A DNA stretch of 64,000 nucleotides from assembly GCF_000524195.1 (NCBI RefSeq), contig NW_020170401.1:444705-508704 (forward strand), in the 5' to 3' direction. The notes under the pieces are model-generated. The model searched no databases, was not told where the DNA came from, and saw only the letters and a list, made by a program, of their open reading frames with translations. A program made the position numbers and the translations under genes. Positions 34,770 through 49,700 of this stretch are shown in pieces (within the stretch, counting starts at the first letter, position 1; every line of letters starts with the position of its first letter). Source of the stretch: Echinococcus granulosus. Its lineage: Eukaryota; Platyhelminthes; Cestoda; Cyclophyllidea; Taeniidae.

Positions 34770-37700
34770 CTAGAGAAGATAAAAGAAATCAAGTCTACTG
34801 GATACTCCAGACTTGGTGAATCATATCAACCACTATCGAGAAAATGACGTCTATTTATTTTGAAATTCAGTAGCAGGGGGAGACGAATGGCTCCGTGAGG
34901 TGGAGATCGTACTCCCGTTCCTGCGAACATGATTTTAGGTGCGCAAAATTACACTTTTCTTCTCCTGTAGCTAACGTTGCTTCACTACGCCACGCACTAA
35001 AGTGCAAAGCGAGATATTTTAAAACATAGATTTGGTACTAGGAAGCACACAAGTAAATAAACAAACACATGAGGAAAGAGAAGAAACTATTTGGCGTGAA
35101 TGTGATTCTGCCAAGTCCTTTTTTTTTTCATTGGTTGACAATAAAGCAACATTCCGCTGAAAATGAGAATCGCACCACCTTTTGAATCAGGATTATGGGA
35201 AAAATTTTAAATTGAAATCGCTTCCGTATCCGAAATCCGGGGACAATGGAGGATTTAAGGGAGCGATTAAAAATGGGTTGACGTTTGGCACTTTTGTCGC
35301 GAGTATTCAAATGATGCTGCACTTTTGATTCCCCACTTATCTGACCCTACATCTTGTTGAAAAAGGAAATGAATGGTATGGAGAAATGAGGAAAAAATAA
35401 GGGGCAAAACATCTGGGTTGAGATGGCGAATACGTCAACAATACGATGGGCAATAAAAAAGTCCTATCATTGCTATTAAGAAACAGTGAAGACAGGAGGA
35501 AAAAAGGTGGCAATTGATCGCGAATTAGCGTGTCATGTGGTAGCAATTTCTGTCTGACAAGACGACTGCCCTTGAAGTTTGGCACAAACGTTGCTACCAA
35601 TAGCGTAAATCGTGCCAGAGTGAAGAAGGGACTAAGTTCTGTCATCATTTTAAACGTCTTGTCCAGAAAATGAGCATCTGGAAGTAGAATGATTAGTTCG
35701 AGAATGGTCGAACTACTGGTACGAAGGATGCGGACGTCGATCGAACACCCAGTCGACGAATACAGCCACAGCCATGTGAAATGAAGGAGGAAGACAGGAA
35801 CGGATTTGCAATGTATGAGGAGGCATAGTTGAAGAAGTTGCGTGGAAGGTGATCAGTCAAAGCATTGTGGAAACTTCAGCGCACACGTCAGAGTGCCTTG
35901 GATATAGATGTCCCAAACACAAATACCACTTTCGAGCTGTCTACCTGGAAGGCATTTTTGTGAAGCCTTGCTCATGCCACATCCACCATCGGCGCGTCTT
36001 TGAAAAAGCCTGAAAGATGACTGGGAGCATTACAAAGCCATCGGCGAGTTGATTTACCGTGCAACCAGTGCAAATGGGTTAAAATTACTACGCCTGTCAT
36101 CCAACCAAAGCATTTTACCAGAAAATGACATAGATGGTAAACTTCTTGAAAACTGATAAAGTGTATTCAACTTACCGCACGTCACTGCAAAAACTTAAGG
36201 CGAACGTTTCAACAGGTGCGACTACCTCATTACCTTGTCAGAAATGACAACATGTCATCCAATAACGAAGGAATGAAAATGGGCATCGTTGCTTAGAAAG
36301 TCTGGCGACATCAGATAAAACAGTCCGCGCACCACAAAAGACAGCACTGTTAAGAGTACAAATAAAGTAAGGGGGAAACGTTGCTTTGTGGACAGGAGAC
36401 TTGAGAGCTTTAGGATAGAAATCAACTGGAGGGAAGGGATTGATAGAGCACTCGGATGCAAGGTGTCATTCAACAACATGAGGTTGCTCAGCCTTAACCA
36501 AGTCCAGAAAACGAGTAAATTGAGTCGCTGAAGGTGAGCGCTCTACAAATACTTCAATAATGGACAATTCCCTGACACAACACACAATGAAGAACTAGTG
36601 GAATACTTGGACACAAGCGTTAGATTCAACCGATGAGTAATCCAATTTCAAGTGGATCATTGGATAGGGGAAGTTCGATGCCTTCCACAAGCCGCATATC
36701 TGGAGGGGAGGCAGCCGCTGCGGACGCCCGAATATGCGGGCACCCACCACAAGTCTCCGTGTTAGCCCTAAATACCAGCAATTTTCAAATTCTTTACGTG
36801 GGAGAAGCCAATGCGCGATCCGGTGTTAAGTTAGAGTCTACGTCTCGTTGTGGAACACTCAATATGGCATAGCGCAGCCAGCAGTTCATAAAGGCCGATA
36901 AAAAAAGTGGAGCGATTGGTGTAGAGGTGATGCTGTGACTGGCTAGTGAACAAACCCACGATACGTCAGCAAGTTAAGATGTTCTACTTTGGCTGTATAA
37001 CTAAGGTAAAAAAGTCATCGATACTTTGACAGTTTCAATAAAGTGCTCTCAGAGGCAAATTGGCCACCACAGGACTGCAAAAGACTGGCTCTCCTTAAAA
37101 GTCTACGCTTTACAACTGAAAAAGTGGGATTGCCCCCAGACTAAAACCAGCCTACGTGTACTTTACCACTTCAAACGCAACCAATGCGTGGTGCAACCAG
37201 TTACTGTAATTCGACAATGAACACATGCCACATGATGTATGCGTGGCACTGGCAAGACAGAAGTTTTAACTGCGAAACCACTGAAAATCAGAAACCAAGT
37301 AGGAAACACACCGACGAATAACAAATCCCCAAACTGTGTGAAAGACCATGAGATTAGGAAGTGCAAACGACAAGAGGGCCCTAGCAATTCCGTGTTACGT
37401 GCCGTGTGTGTGTGTGTGTGTGTGTGCAAGACGATATCAAGACCTAATCGCTTGCCCAACCAATCAGTCGACTGCACGCGCACACCCACACACGCAGCCC
37501 ATATGACCTCGAGGTGACGCGTGCCAACCAATCAGCAAGCTGGTGGACATTGTCAGCTGATAGACCCACATACATAACCTGGCAAGCGGACGGGTGGTGC
37601 GCGGCCGAGAGAGAGAGCGAGAGAAAGAGACCAACATCAACAACATGGAGACAGGAATGTATGTGCGCGCACGCACAGAAAACAGAGCGGGGGGGAGGAG

Positions 37701-40700
37701 GGAAATGGAGGAGGATGATGCCAAAAGGCGAGTTAGCGAGCCAACGCACAGGCACGCCGGAGCAAAGAGAAATTATGGTAATGCTGAGACAGAATCAGAG
37801 CGACTTCCCATTTCTTTCTTGGCGCGTGTATGTGTGCGCATGTGTGTTGATGCCAAAAGTTAACGTGTATGTATCGTTGTCGGTGCCACCACCATAGACC
37901 TTGTGGCCTGTTTTGGAGGAATACGAAATGCACTTCTACACCCCTTAAGGCAATGAATAAGCATTCTTTTACAGATCTCCGGCATTACCCTGGTAACGTC
38001 TGATTTAGGGTTTGACTGATTTCAGACCCTGCAAAAAACTTAGTTATCTTCAATCTCTGCAGTACGTTGTACCTTCCAGCTCCTTCCGTATCTTATTCTA
38101 CTCTGGGGCTTTATCAACCTCCCGTTCTCATCGGCAGAGTCGGACGTTCAAGAGATAATCCTCATTCATCCAAATTAGGCACAACTTTCTAAGGAGTTTT
38201 AGACAAGAAAAAACACCTATCTACCTCTCTTCTGCGCAGTCTCTTCCAGCGTTCTTCCCTTTCGTCATCAGTGTAACAGTCGAGTATGAAATGTGTGATT
38301 CATTCAAAGTGAATGGTAACTTGACCCTGCCACTTCAACCACTTCCAGAGGGATTTAAGTGAAATCATTTACTCCTCATCTTGTTTCCTCCTAATGTCCA
38401 TCTATCTTTCTTTTTTTCGCAATTTCAAGGTAAAAACAATCAACGACCTCCAACGTTACATAGAGAAAATAAATTTCCCACTGACGGCAGGAAGCAAAAA
38501 AGTCCAACACGAGAAATGTATGCATTTTACAACCATTAAAAGAGAGCGCAAAAGGGCGACTCACCTTTGCCTTGCCATGACAACTAAACGTGAGTACAAA
38601 CTCTCCGACCCGAGTTTCACTTTGTCGCACCAGAAACACTCCGTCCGACAACCCGGCAGCAGCTGCAGCGTTAGAGGCGCTGTTTGTTGTCGACGATTGC
38701 TGCGGGTTACGCGTCGGAGCAGAGGGCAGTGGCGGCGGTGAGGCCCCATCCGTCCCACCAACGTCCACCTCTGCCGGCTGGCCGAGAACAAAGGCGGTGG
38801 CAGCGACGCGCGACAGAGTGCCATGATACCAAGGGTAATTGGCCAGCAGCTTATCGCACACGAATGGGTTGTTGTCGGTGTTGGTCTCAGAGGTGGTAGG
38901 GATGGTAGCAGGAGCAGGAGCAGAGGAGGGTGTGTGCTCCGATGGAGCGATGCGGTGGAAGGCGGCGGGTGGACGGGAGGGAAGCGGACACACGAGTGCT
39001 GGCGGAGGAGAACAAAACAGGCGGTGAACGGGAATTGACGCACCAAAAATGCAGCGATTGGATTACTCAACTCACTGCCAGCGCCCTGAGAATTAAATGG
39101 TTGTTGGGAGGAGATCTGTTTGGGGACGACGGAAGGATTCGGCTGCTGCTGCTGTTGTTGCGATTGGGAATGGTGGTGGAGGTGGTGATGGTGATGCAGC
39201 TTTGTGGTAGTGGCCGCCTGATCAATTAGTGCGCCAGTGGAAGAGGTGGTTGAGTGCTGGTGTCCGAATTCATCACCTGAGGTCAGCATCTTCGACTTGG
39301 AAGCAGACCTGGGAGAAAGATAAAGGTGGCACTATTTTGGTGTCAATCCTCACTGTTTCTATGTAATCACAACAAAAAAGGACTCTAAAAGCAGTGAGGT
39401 TTAAATATGAAAAGAATCTATTCAAACTGTTTCTTGTTCTCGAAATTTGTGTCGGATACAGCGAAAGTGAGAAGAGGCATAGTAGCCGATCGTATATGAA
39501 CTCGGGAATTCAACAACCACGAGTGCAAGAGAATGAGAATGCTTTTTTAGGATAAAAAAATGTACTCTCTTATTGAGCAGCCTGACTTAAGAGGTTCGAA
39601 AATGGCTAAACTATTGGTGTGATGGAAGCAACGGGATTCTGGAGTTCACCCAGCTACAGCCACAAGCACCAGCCACAAAGAGGGAAACCTGGGACTGACT
39701 TGTAGAGAAGGAATACGTTTCAAGCATACTTTGATTCACGGCAGTTCTGAGTTCAGCCAAGTGTGTCAGGTAGAAGCCTAGGCAACGGGTAGAGGAGCAT
39801 AAATACAAGCACCAATCTTCTACACCAAGTAGACACCCAAAAGCAGGCGGAGAAGCGTATAATGAAAGTACCGAAACTGTTTAGTAATTCCTCATAAGAT
39901 GTTAAGAAACTTAAATGAACTCATGCATGAAGGTATAGCTCAAGACACCGCTCCCAAGGCAGTGACACATCGGTTCGTTCTAAAAGAAAACATAACGACT
40001 GGAATCGTAAAACTTTTGCTAGTCTATTCCACGATTGCAAAGCGACCCATTTGCCGATAAAAAAGAGCCTATTACATAATTTGGCCCTCATTAGAGAGGA
40101 TCTCAAGCCAGTTAAACTGACAATTTACCGTACACCAATTCAACCCTGCACGACAGCATCCAAGGTCGATCCATCAAACGGTAGGGTACAGGCCAATTTA
40201 ACCTGGTAAAATTGAAAACGACCGGAAAATTAAAGCTCTCGACCATTCATCGTACAGTTCTACAGTAATTTAAACCCATTTCACCCTAAATTGCGTAGTT
40301 TTAGCATCACGATAAACCCAACAACCAGGAGGTAGTGAAGTGATGCTACAAAAATTGAAGGGTAGGGACAGGTGATGACGATGATGATGAAGGGGTAGGA
40401 AAGTGTACACTCGGATTATAAGCTAGCGCACACGCACGTACGCACATGAGGCGAGACGGGACATGCATAAAAAAACCAGACTGGCCTAACAGTACCACCA
40501 GAGCAGCAGCAACAGCAACAACAACAAAGGGGTAATTAAATTCATCAAAACAGCTCCACGGCCGCCGCCTGTACTGCCTGGTGCTACTATTGAATTCGCC
40601 AAGGCAAGACAAAGCGGCGCCTGCAAAAGGGATAAGAAAATGGGGAAGTAGGAAAGCATGGGATTTAATTCAAGAGAGCCTCGAAGATCCAACACGATTT

Positions 40701-43700
40701 TGCGTGTCACGCGGATCAGTTCGGGATGTTTATCTAAATACACATTTTGATCATTTCTAATCTCAAGAGAACCAGCAAAACTTATTCAAATTCACTCTAA
40801 GTGATCACGAATAAGCCAGCCTTGCGGAAGGCCCAGGATGAGAAATGGTGATTATTGTAGGGAGCAGTTGATGCAGTATAACGCAATCAGATTGAATGAA
40901 TTAAACTAAACAGGTGGCATGGAGCTTCGCTTCTAGCCACGAAGACTTTGTAACACCTTCAGAGATGACGTGGAGAACCGACCCATAATCGCCACCGCCC
41001 CCCCCCCCCCACTCCCCTCACATACTGTTACGACTGGATGAAAGACGGCGATCTGCTTGACGGTGGAGTTTCAAGCAGTCGTCGATTGGACGAAACGACA
41101 AGTAAGTAGGCGTTAGGATTGGACAATAAGGAGCAGACACTAGATTGATTGTCCCACAAGACAACCTTTACTCGTGCACATAAAGCTGCTGCTCTAAGTA
41201 TTTCTCAACCGTAAAACGTCTTTCGGATTGATACAATCCCCGCCGATAGGATGGAAAACTGCGTAGGGCTAGAAAAGAAGGTTTACGACCCCAAAACTAA
41301 ATGTTTTATGCGCACACACAAAAAAAGAATAAAATACAAATCTCCAATCGCCCACACGTCTGCCTGGTCGACTGGGCTGAGACGAAGAATCAGACACACA
41401 CGCAATAAGGATAAACAAACACCCCATATAAGACAGACTGGGAAAAAAGCAAATTGGCTGAAAGGCAGACAGACAATTTGGAAGGACGCCATTACCAAAG
41501 ACCAGTCAAATGTGAAGGGAAGTGGCCTCATTGCTACAAATGGGGAGGAAGTTCATTCGCATCAACCTGTGTGCAGAGGCACAGCAACGCTTTCATAGCT
41601 CAAGGTGGATAACCTTTCAATCCATACAACTTGTTCCCCAAATTGGCCCCGGCTTGCTTCCTCCACGTGGAGAATTGCCCATTTGCAAAATAGTGTCAAA
41701 TGCTATCATCAGAATAAACAAAAAGGCACGCTCAACATATACCCCCTGTAAAACTCGGGAGATGGAACTAAAAGCGATCCATTGACCATATCGGCACAGA
41801 ATCCCCCCATAACCACTCAAATTTGATCGCCTCCAAACTTACGTCAACAAAGATGGAGCCACCTGTCTCTGACACTCGAACCCTGTCGACAGTGACAACG
41901 GTGGTAGAGGCGGCGGCAGAGGTAGTGGTGGTGGTTGTTGTGTCAGAAGAGGAGAAGGCTCTGCCAATTCACCGCCTCCATTGCCGTGGTGATGGTGCTG
42001 ATGGCTGCCGGGTGAGGGCAGGGATTGGTGAGCAGCAGCGGCTACTGCGGCTGCAGCCGCCACGGCAGCAGCAGGATTGGTGAGACAACGACGGAGAGGC
42101 GGGAGACACTTGCGGATGGCAGTGAGCCAACAGGCGGCTTCGTTGGAGGAGGCCGCCTCAAAGATCTTCTCGTCGCCAGACTCAGTCTAGAAGTCAAAGG
42201 GGCATAAGCTTCGGCTGCATTTCAGTTTGGCATTTGAAGCTATGAATAAGTTTGTCCTGCTTTTCAACAGTCAACAGTTAATTCTGCTTTCATTAAAGGA
42301 TTTGAGAGTGACTCAGAGAAACCAAGGATTTCAACGAAAAGGAAGCAAACTTCGAATAAACCATTAAGTACTAATTGTTTTACCGAATACAAAACAAAAG
42401 AACCAGGAGAATTAAAATGACGCGACAAAGCATTGATGTGAACTACTGTTGAATTTTGAAGACTTCTGAACCAGATCTTCGTTTCAATCTGGCCGACAAT
42501 TTCAATTTGATGGATATTGTTGTGATGGTAAACACGAAAAAGTAATTACAGAGGGTGGAGGGGATGACGCACAAAGCAAGGAGGGGAAGAAACCAGAGCG
42601 GCTACACATACGATGTCACAGAGACCTAATCAGTCCGCAACAGTCTCACCTCCATCGCAGCATTCCAGAGCTCTGTTCGCATCACCTACAAACCTTCGTG
42701 GTGTTGGACTAGGAAGCAAACATTTCGTGTTCAGTGACCCATTGAAAGCATACCGTGTGAGAATTCAAGTCAGAGAATTGACAAAGACTGAACGAGCAGA
42801 CAAAAGAAGCTTGGCAAACTACCTTGAGAAGGAAGACGTAGTTGCGAAAATCTGTCAACTCGGCAGGACGCAGACGTCGGAGATCCGCTATCAGACTGCA
42901 CGCGATACCGTAACGAGGACAATTCGACTAAAAAACAACGAAGCAAAGAAGATAAAAGCCCGCCCCAATCTAGTCAGACTCCGTAGACTACCAATACCTT
43001 GAAAGATTACCTCGTCATTACTCGTTTCAGAGCAACTTAAAGATGTCGATTTTCAACCACTCCTAGCCCTCCCAAAAGTGTTATGAAGAGTTGCTTAGCT
43101 AGTACCGGACTAGCACCATCAGAAGTTCTACCGTCTCTCCCAGATGGGTGAAATGCACCTCAAATGGATGACAATTCTTGAATGAATTTAAATGCATATA
43201 AACCGCGTTTGAAGTTACTGGAGCCACCAAACTCCAGTCAAATTCGCTAAAATCATTTGTTTTAACTAAGAAGTCATTCAAGCTTTATGAAAGCAATCAT
43301 CAAAAAAGGGAATGCGTTAAGTGATCATTTAAATGAAAAATAGATGATAAAAAGCACGCCTGGAGATGACAGTTTCGAATGCAGATGTAGACGACACAAA
43401 AATAATACAGCGACCAAAAAAGTCCAGGCGGTTTCGGCACACCCCGCTAAAATGACGTTGTGCAACTTGCAGGAACTTGGCAAACACTTCCGATTGTTTA
43501 TATGCATGCATTACAAAATGTAGGTAAATGTGCGCCCGATTAGCATTAGTACTTTCCTCCCATTTTAAAACCTTCCCTCAACAACTTTCGGTGGAGCCTC
43601 TTGAACGTGATCCCAATATGCCGCCCTGCAGAAAAGAGTCCAACTTGGGTTCGGAGGTGCGGCAGCTTTAAAGTTGCGCGACAATGCAGAAAATTCGTTC

Positions 43701-46700
43701 AAATCTAAGCCAAATGGCAAGAACACGGAGGCCCCGCAAGTGGGTGTCACGTGAGGTGCACTTGCAGGTAACTACCAACTTGAAAGATTGTCATCCTGCT
43801 GCTTTTGCTAACTGACTTGTGTAAAGCAGTTTGCCTTGGTAACACCAAGCAAACGAACATGTCATTAGTTATTGCCAAACGATCCACTCACCAGTCCAAG
43901 CCAGACTTCTAAGGCATGCAGCACTTCATTCCTGCAGGATGACTTTGTGTGCGTGCGTATGGTGCACAACAGAAGAAGGTGGCCACTAGTAACTTCGTGT
44001 TAGAGGCCAAATGGCAGTTACTGATGCAATCTCCTCAATCGGTACAAATTGATACAACCCGAGGGGTGCGCAAGAAACACCTCAGAACAGACAGAACAAG
44101 TAAATCAGCCCATTCTTACAAGGCAATGCAAAAAGTAGGACCTTAGGAGTGAAGAGAGTGGAGTGGAAGAAAGGATGGGGAGAAGCTGTCCCACCTCCTC
44201 CTCCGAGTTCCCTTGATGGTACTTATTCAGTTGGACAATCACATGGAAAATAATAATAGGCCCTCGGGAAATAAAAGCATAAGGTAGGAATGAAGAGGAC
44301 CAGGGCTGGGTTTTTTCCTAGCCTTTCGAAATAAAGTGTTCCCCAAAAGAGGAATTCGCAAGCCTGATTGGTGGTGGGGAAAGGAAAGAGAGAATTTCTT
44401 TGAGCTAATTTTCAAGCATCTACCTTTATTAGCGCTAATTCCACCGGCTATGAATGTTTCAACTACTCGGTTACGGAACCAATGTTAAAAACGCAATAAA
44501 AAGTTGTCATCGTAAAGACATGCGTTTCGAGAATGTACGGCATTTCTATTTACGAAGGCATAGATGCAATCAAGTTGATGAGTTTTGACGCAGGTACCCA
44601 AAAAGTCCCCTACTTCACAGCCGCGTAAACAAACGACACATCCCCTTTCATTCTTTTCAAGTTTAGATTTAAGGGCTTTTGGAAACTCAAAGGTCAGCAT
44701 TTTATTCAAATATTGAAAATGAATATTTTAAACGAGATAAAGGAAACAGTAGGTTGTGCCTCCACTTCTTGACAGCTTTTAAAGAGGAAGCAATGGAGGT
44801 GTTGTAAAGACAGCACTCTGACCCCGACCAAAGACACCAACAACGACCACAAAAGCGAAGATTACACATTCATCCCAAATCATTCAAATGAGTTAACACC
44901 AACAAGACATGCTAGTCAGACGGATGGATGGGTGGAAAGGTTCTACTTCCGGATGAATGAAGTTGATAAGGGTTGGGATGAATGACCGCCTTGAAGCTTC
45001 CACTGGTTGATGATCGATCGGAGAGATTCCACTCCGAGAGACGACTTCGTTCTCTTGGTAATAAAAGAGCATCAACTACGCCGAAGTCCTGGGCTAATAC
45101 CTAAGCGGCGGCTAACACTGAAGAGTGGGTGCGCCCATCTTAAGCCATTACCAGTCAATTTGAACCATTGTTTCAGCAACTTGCCAAAGGAGAAGCAGTC
45201 AATGTGACATAAAATGGAACCATTTTTAGTGGCAGGTTGCGATAGTCCCTCTCTGACAGTTAACAAAGCGATTAGGCAGAGCGTAGCTATTACACAAGGA
45301 TATTTTAAGATAGGTTTACCGCAATCCAGTACTACATTAATCGTCTTAACAGATAACTTTAAGTGGGGTCTTTTCGAAACGCACAAGCGCGGTAAAAAAA
45401 AAGTACTAAACCACCACTCAAACCAGAGGCACGAAGGTAACCCTCGTAATTTGTCAATTCGCTTGGCGCACAAGACGGGGTATTTCGTAATGCAAGCGTA
45501 GACGACAGAAACGAGGGCAGACTGGCTGCTACGACAGTGAGCCAAAATTGCGCCCACGTGATCCCCACGACGCCTGGGCCAAGACAGAAGGGGTGTAGGG
45601 ACGAAGAGGGGAGGGAGGGAAGAAGGGAAGTGGTCGCTGTAGTGGCGGCAGTCACACAAGGCCAGAAATAGCCCCTGCCCATGAGGCACAACTACGCACA
45701 CGCAATCCCCAAATGCACGCGGCAGCTGCAGAAACAACAGTTGGGGTCTTCTTGCCTGCAACATGGGTAGGGTAGGAAGGAGGGAAGGAAGGAATGGCTC
45801 CCGCCGCGACGTGGAAAAAATTGATCAATGCGTTTACGCAGAGGGATTAATTATCCCATTTGTGAGTAGAGAGAGAGAGAGAGGGGGGGTGAGAGAGATG
45901 GAGTGGTGCCACTGGCACAACGCGATAGGGAGGTTGGGAGAAGAGCGATGACAACGTGGGTTTTTTGACCTACTGCCAAATAAGTCTTATGGTGACACGA
46001 ACAAAGTAGCCCCAGAACAAGCTGCACTAATTATGACCCATCTTTGGTGTAAAACAAGGTGTTTGGTTACTGGGGTAGGGAAATTTTTTAGACAGGTGGG
46101 TGACTGAAAAAACTGTCTAAACAAGCTGGGAAAAACGTCTAATATATTGAGCCCCTGACTTAAGGTGTTAGGTCAGACAGTTAATGCTGGATACCAGACT
46201 AATCTGACAGCTACATCTCGTCAAGCCGTGTTGTCAATTTGACAGGCAATGCATGGTCTTCACCTCTCTCCCTCTCTTTTTCATGCTAAGAAATGCATGT
46301 CAGAAACTAGGTCTAGATGAGGTACACTTTTAAAACATTACACATTCAGCTAGGTTGATATTCCAAGGCACGTGGAGTGGCTTGCTTTTGGGATTCCTGG
46401 CAAGGAAAATTTATCTGGCGGTTTTGATAAATTGGCTTGGCTCCAACTGAAATACGATGAAAAGTGGCATCAGAACTACGCTAAAGGAAAACGTCAGAAT
46501 TTGATTAGGAAAATGGAAAAGCTTATATGAATTTCATGGTGAATTAACTCTAAAATTATGCTAGACGGATCATGGATGACGGTCTTGGAAACTGAAGACG
46601 AATACCGGGGAAGCTAGAAAGGTAGAAGTTCCGAGGGATGACAAAGAAGACCAAAGACCATCACTCACGTATTGTGTAGTCTTCAGGAGGAAATTGAGGG

Positions 46701-49700
46701 TCACAGTTATCAATCAGCTTAGATAATTATAAAGTATTATGAAGGAGCCAGTAGTGATTGCAAGTGGAGAGAATAAACATTCTTCCACCAAAAAAACAAT
46801 AGCAAAGTAGCTACAGGCAGCTCGTAGGCCCCACATGCCTGTCTTCAACAAACGGTGGATACTGTCTAGAATAATGAGTTAGTCGATCATATTGAAATCG
46901 TATCGAGAGAGACTAAAAAAATAAAGGCTAAAATCGGCAAAACAAGATGCATATACGTACTTCAGGGGGTGTGTAGACTTCTAGGACATATCCAGCTGAC
47001 GTGCGCATGAGTAGGAGACGAGATCTCGCCCACTGGGGATTGTCCTGCAGCATCAAGAGGCCGGGGACAGAAAAAGCGGAGGAGGTAGAGGAGGCAGAAG
47101 GAGGCGGAGGAGTGCAGACGCCACCGCCCCCACCGCCGCCGACCCCGCCACCAACACCAGCACCACCACTGCCTCCCAGTCCACCAGGACCCAGCCACTC
47201 AGTGAGCACTCCCTCAAGAACACATTCACCAAGGAGAAGGATGTTAGCGCCCGGAGGACGACACTGTTTGCTGGCTTTGGCTTGGTGGTAAGCGATTATG
47301 CTGGGAAGGAAAGAGGGAGACAGGGAACCAGGAGGGGAGCGGTCAACCTTTTTCACTGGACTTGTGGTACAAAAAAAGCAGAGCAAATTCCGCGAAGACA
47401 AACGTAAACGTCTTTCAAAGCACCAGAGACTCAAGGAGTTCGCAGTCATAGGATATTCGCCTTTGGATCAGGATAATGTGAAAAGGCTACATCGATGCTG
47501 ACTCAAAAACAGAGTAATTTAGGTATTCAAATATTTCAACTTAAAAATCAGTACTTGACTACAAACATGAGGACTAAACCGACCTTCTGCCACTCCAGTC
47601 TTGACTCCAAAGTAAAAACTGTTTTATGCGGTTTCCAAATCTCACGAGTCGGAGGGAGAAGGGACAAGTCTATTCACCCATGATCCTAATGCCTGAAAAG
47701 TATAAAAACTGCTTTCCAGGACCTCCAAATTTCAATCACCTCATAATATCATCCTGAAGAAGCGGTTTAGCACAAGAAGCAGCCACAGTCGCAGTGGCAG
47801 ACGCCGGTGATGCCCTTCTTCTCCACAGCAACACAAAGGAGCGTCGAAGCCATGAACCCGGTCGCCAACGCCCTTCTGCCTTTTGACTGTGGTGGTCGTG
47901 ATGGTGCAAAGAGACGGGTGGACCGGAAGCAGAGGAGGTAGCAGGAAGGGGCGCGGTAGCGGAGGTAGCCTTAGCAGCAGACCGCTGAGCTGCTGCAGCT
48001 GCCAGTGCTGCCGCAACAACGGTGCTAGCGTTGACGTAGGAAGAGGCGGGGACGTGGTGATGGCCTCCGCCCCTGCCTCCGCCACCACCAAGGGTGGAAT
48101 CACCAATGAGGGAGAGGGAAGACGATGCCGCAAGGGAGGACTCCTTCTCCTCCGTGGTGCAGGCACCCTCCTCCGACCCAGCTGGATCAAAGTCCCCCGC
48201 CTCGTCAGCTTTGGATTGCTGCTTCTTGCGAAGCGAATCTACGGCAGGTTGAAAAGAACATCAAAAAGTAGGGGAAGGCGCCAACCTATTGAAATGAAAC
48301 CATGTTTATAGCTGCACCAACTTGGAGAGCGTTAAACACTCCTCAAGTTTCTTTCTGTTCTTTTAATGACTCCTCTATTTGCAACTCTCACACTGAACGT
48401 GAGAAATCAGAACCTGCAAAAGAGAACATTGACTGTCCAAAATGGGATTCACAAGTAGATTGCGGAGGAAGGAATCAAGCAGTAAGGAACCTTTTATGCT
48501 GCCAAAAAGTACGCCGATTACAAGCGACTTCAGAAATGGAGATAGCAAAGAGTAAAAGGTGGACTACAGATTCAACAGCAGCAGTGTTACGAACAAATGT
48601 AGTGATGTTGTAAAGGGGACTTTATTTCCTATGCAGGAATCATTTTGAGGTAGACGTCAAATTTTGTTAGTTGGAATACTCTCTATTTCCCCACCGGAAA
48701 TGTCGACTGAACAACGCTAAAAAGCCAGAGAAATCATTCAAAATACATGTGGATTAGTGTGATGTAAAGTGAATGAGAGGTAATTAGTTCGCCTGGTTAT
48801 TCCAATTTGAATCTCATTGAAGCTGTAAAGAGCAGAGATGGTAAAAAACGGCAAGGGGGATTTTAAAAGCCATTAGTATCAACACTGTCATTTCAAAAGT
48901 GGATGCTTTCATTACGGACTTAAGGTATTGAGATCCACGTAAAATAAAGAACCATAAATGAAATTATCCGAGTGAATACGAAAGGGCTTCACAGCCTGGT
49001 AAACCGCTCCAACAGCACAGAATAACGAATTTTCTTAAGGTGAGCATCCGATCCTGTTAGCCATGAAAAATGAATACCTGCTGAGCAACAGGAGCGTATC
49101 AAAAAGTCAAGAAATATCAAGGCAAAGGTATTACAAGGCCAAGCATTTTAGTGAATTTGAAAGCCACCCCTAGTTCTATTAATACTGCTTCAACTTCAGT
49201 TCTCACTTCATGTGTAGAGCACTATCCCAGGCGACCGTCGTTTCGCCACTTAAAAAGGTATTAAACAAGCAACTGAGGAAGGTGTCGAACAGCAAGAAAG
49301 CGTTCACCTATTGGGTTGTGAGACCTCAGGTCTAATAATGACAATGTCACGGATAGGTACCCACGAGATTCCAAAATCGGCCCCACATCCGTTGTGGCTG
49401 ACCTAACATCCGTTCTCAAGCCGGGAAAAGGTAGTGAGAAAGTCTGGAAAGGAGCCTCAAATACTGCTAGTCATGAGTCAGTCACAAAGAGACTTCAAAT
49501 AGGAAGTGTTTGAACCGTTAAAATTAGGCTAAATTGAGTTGGACACAAGTTGGCGATTCCGGAAGTTAGGTCAAATGGGGAATGGTCTTGAGGCAAAACT
49601 CAATCCCTATTCGAGACAAAAAAGAAACTATTGGCAGAGCGACAGAGACGAGCTCCGAGGGAGAGTGAATGGGGCGAGGACGAGGGAGAGACCAAAGCGG

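Noticed and set aside
38561..39289. 242-codon continuous minus-strand frame through the SH2B SH2 region
   Set aside because: It runs across a 77-bp intron with strong GTGAGT and CCGCCAG sites and loses the SH2 frame. The spliced reading gives a clear SH2 domain.
44485..44709. Minus-strand frame ending [13 protein letters not shown] as the missing PH exon
   Set aside because: It faintly resembles the NTFVVK strand, but there is no acceptor with a pyrimidine tract and no GT donor in phase at the end.
45072..45764. 230-codon open frame on the minus strand in an SH2B intron
   Set aside because: No recognisable domain, Cys/Leu/Pro-rich translation of low-complexity DNA, overlapping open frames on both strands, and no phase-compatible splice sites with SH2B exons.
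47741..48190. 150-codon Pro/Leu/Arg-rich minus-strand frame
   Set aside because: It overlaps the SH2B linker exon in another frame. Only the frame starting K-D-SLRKK joins both neighbouring exons in phase.
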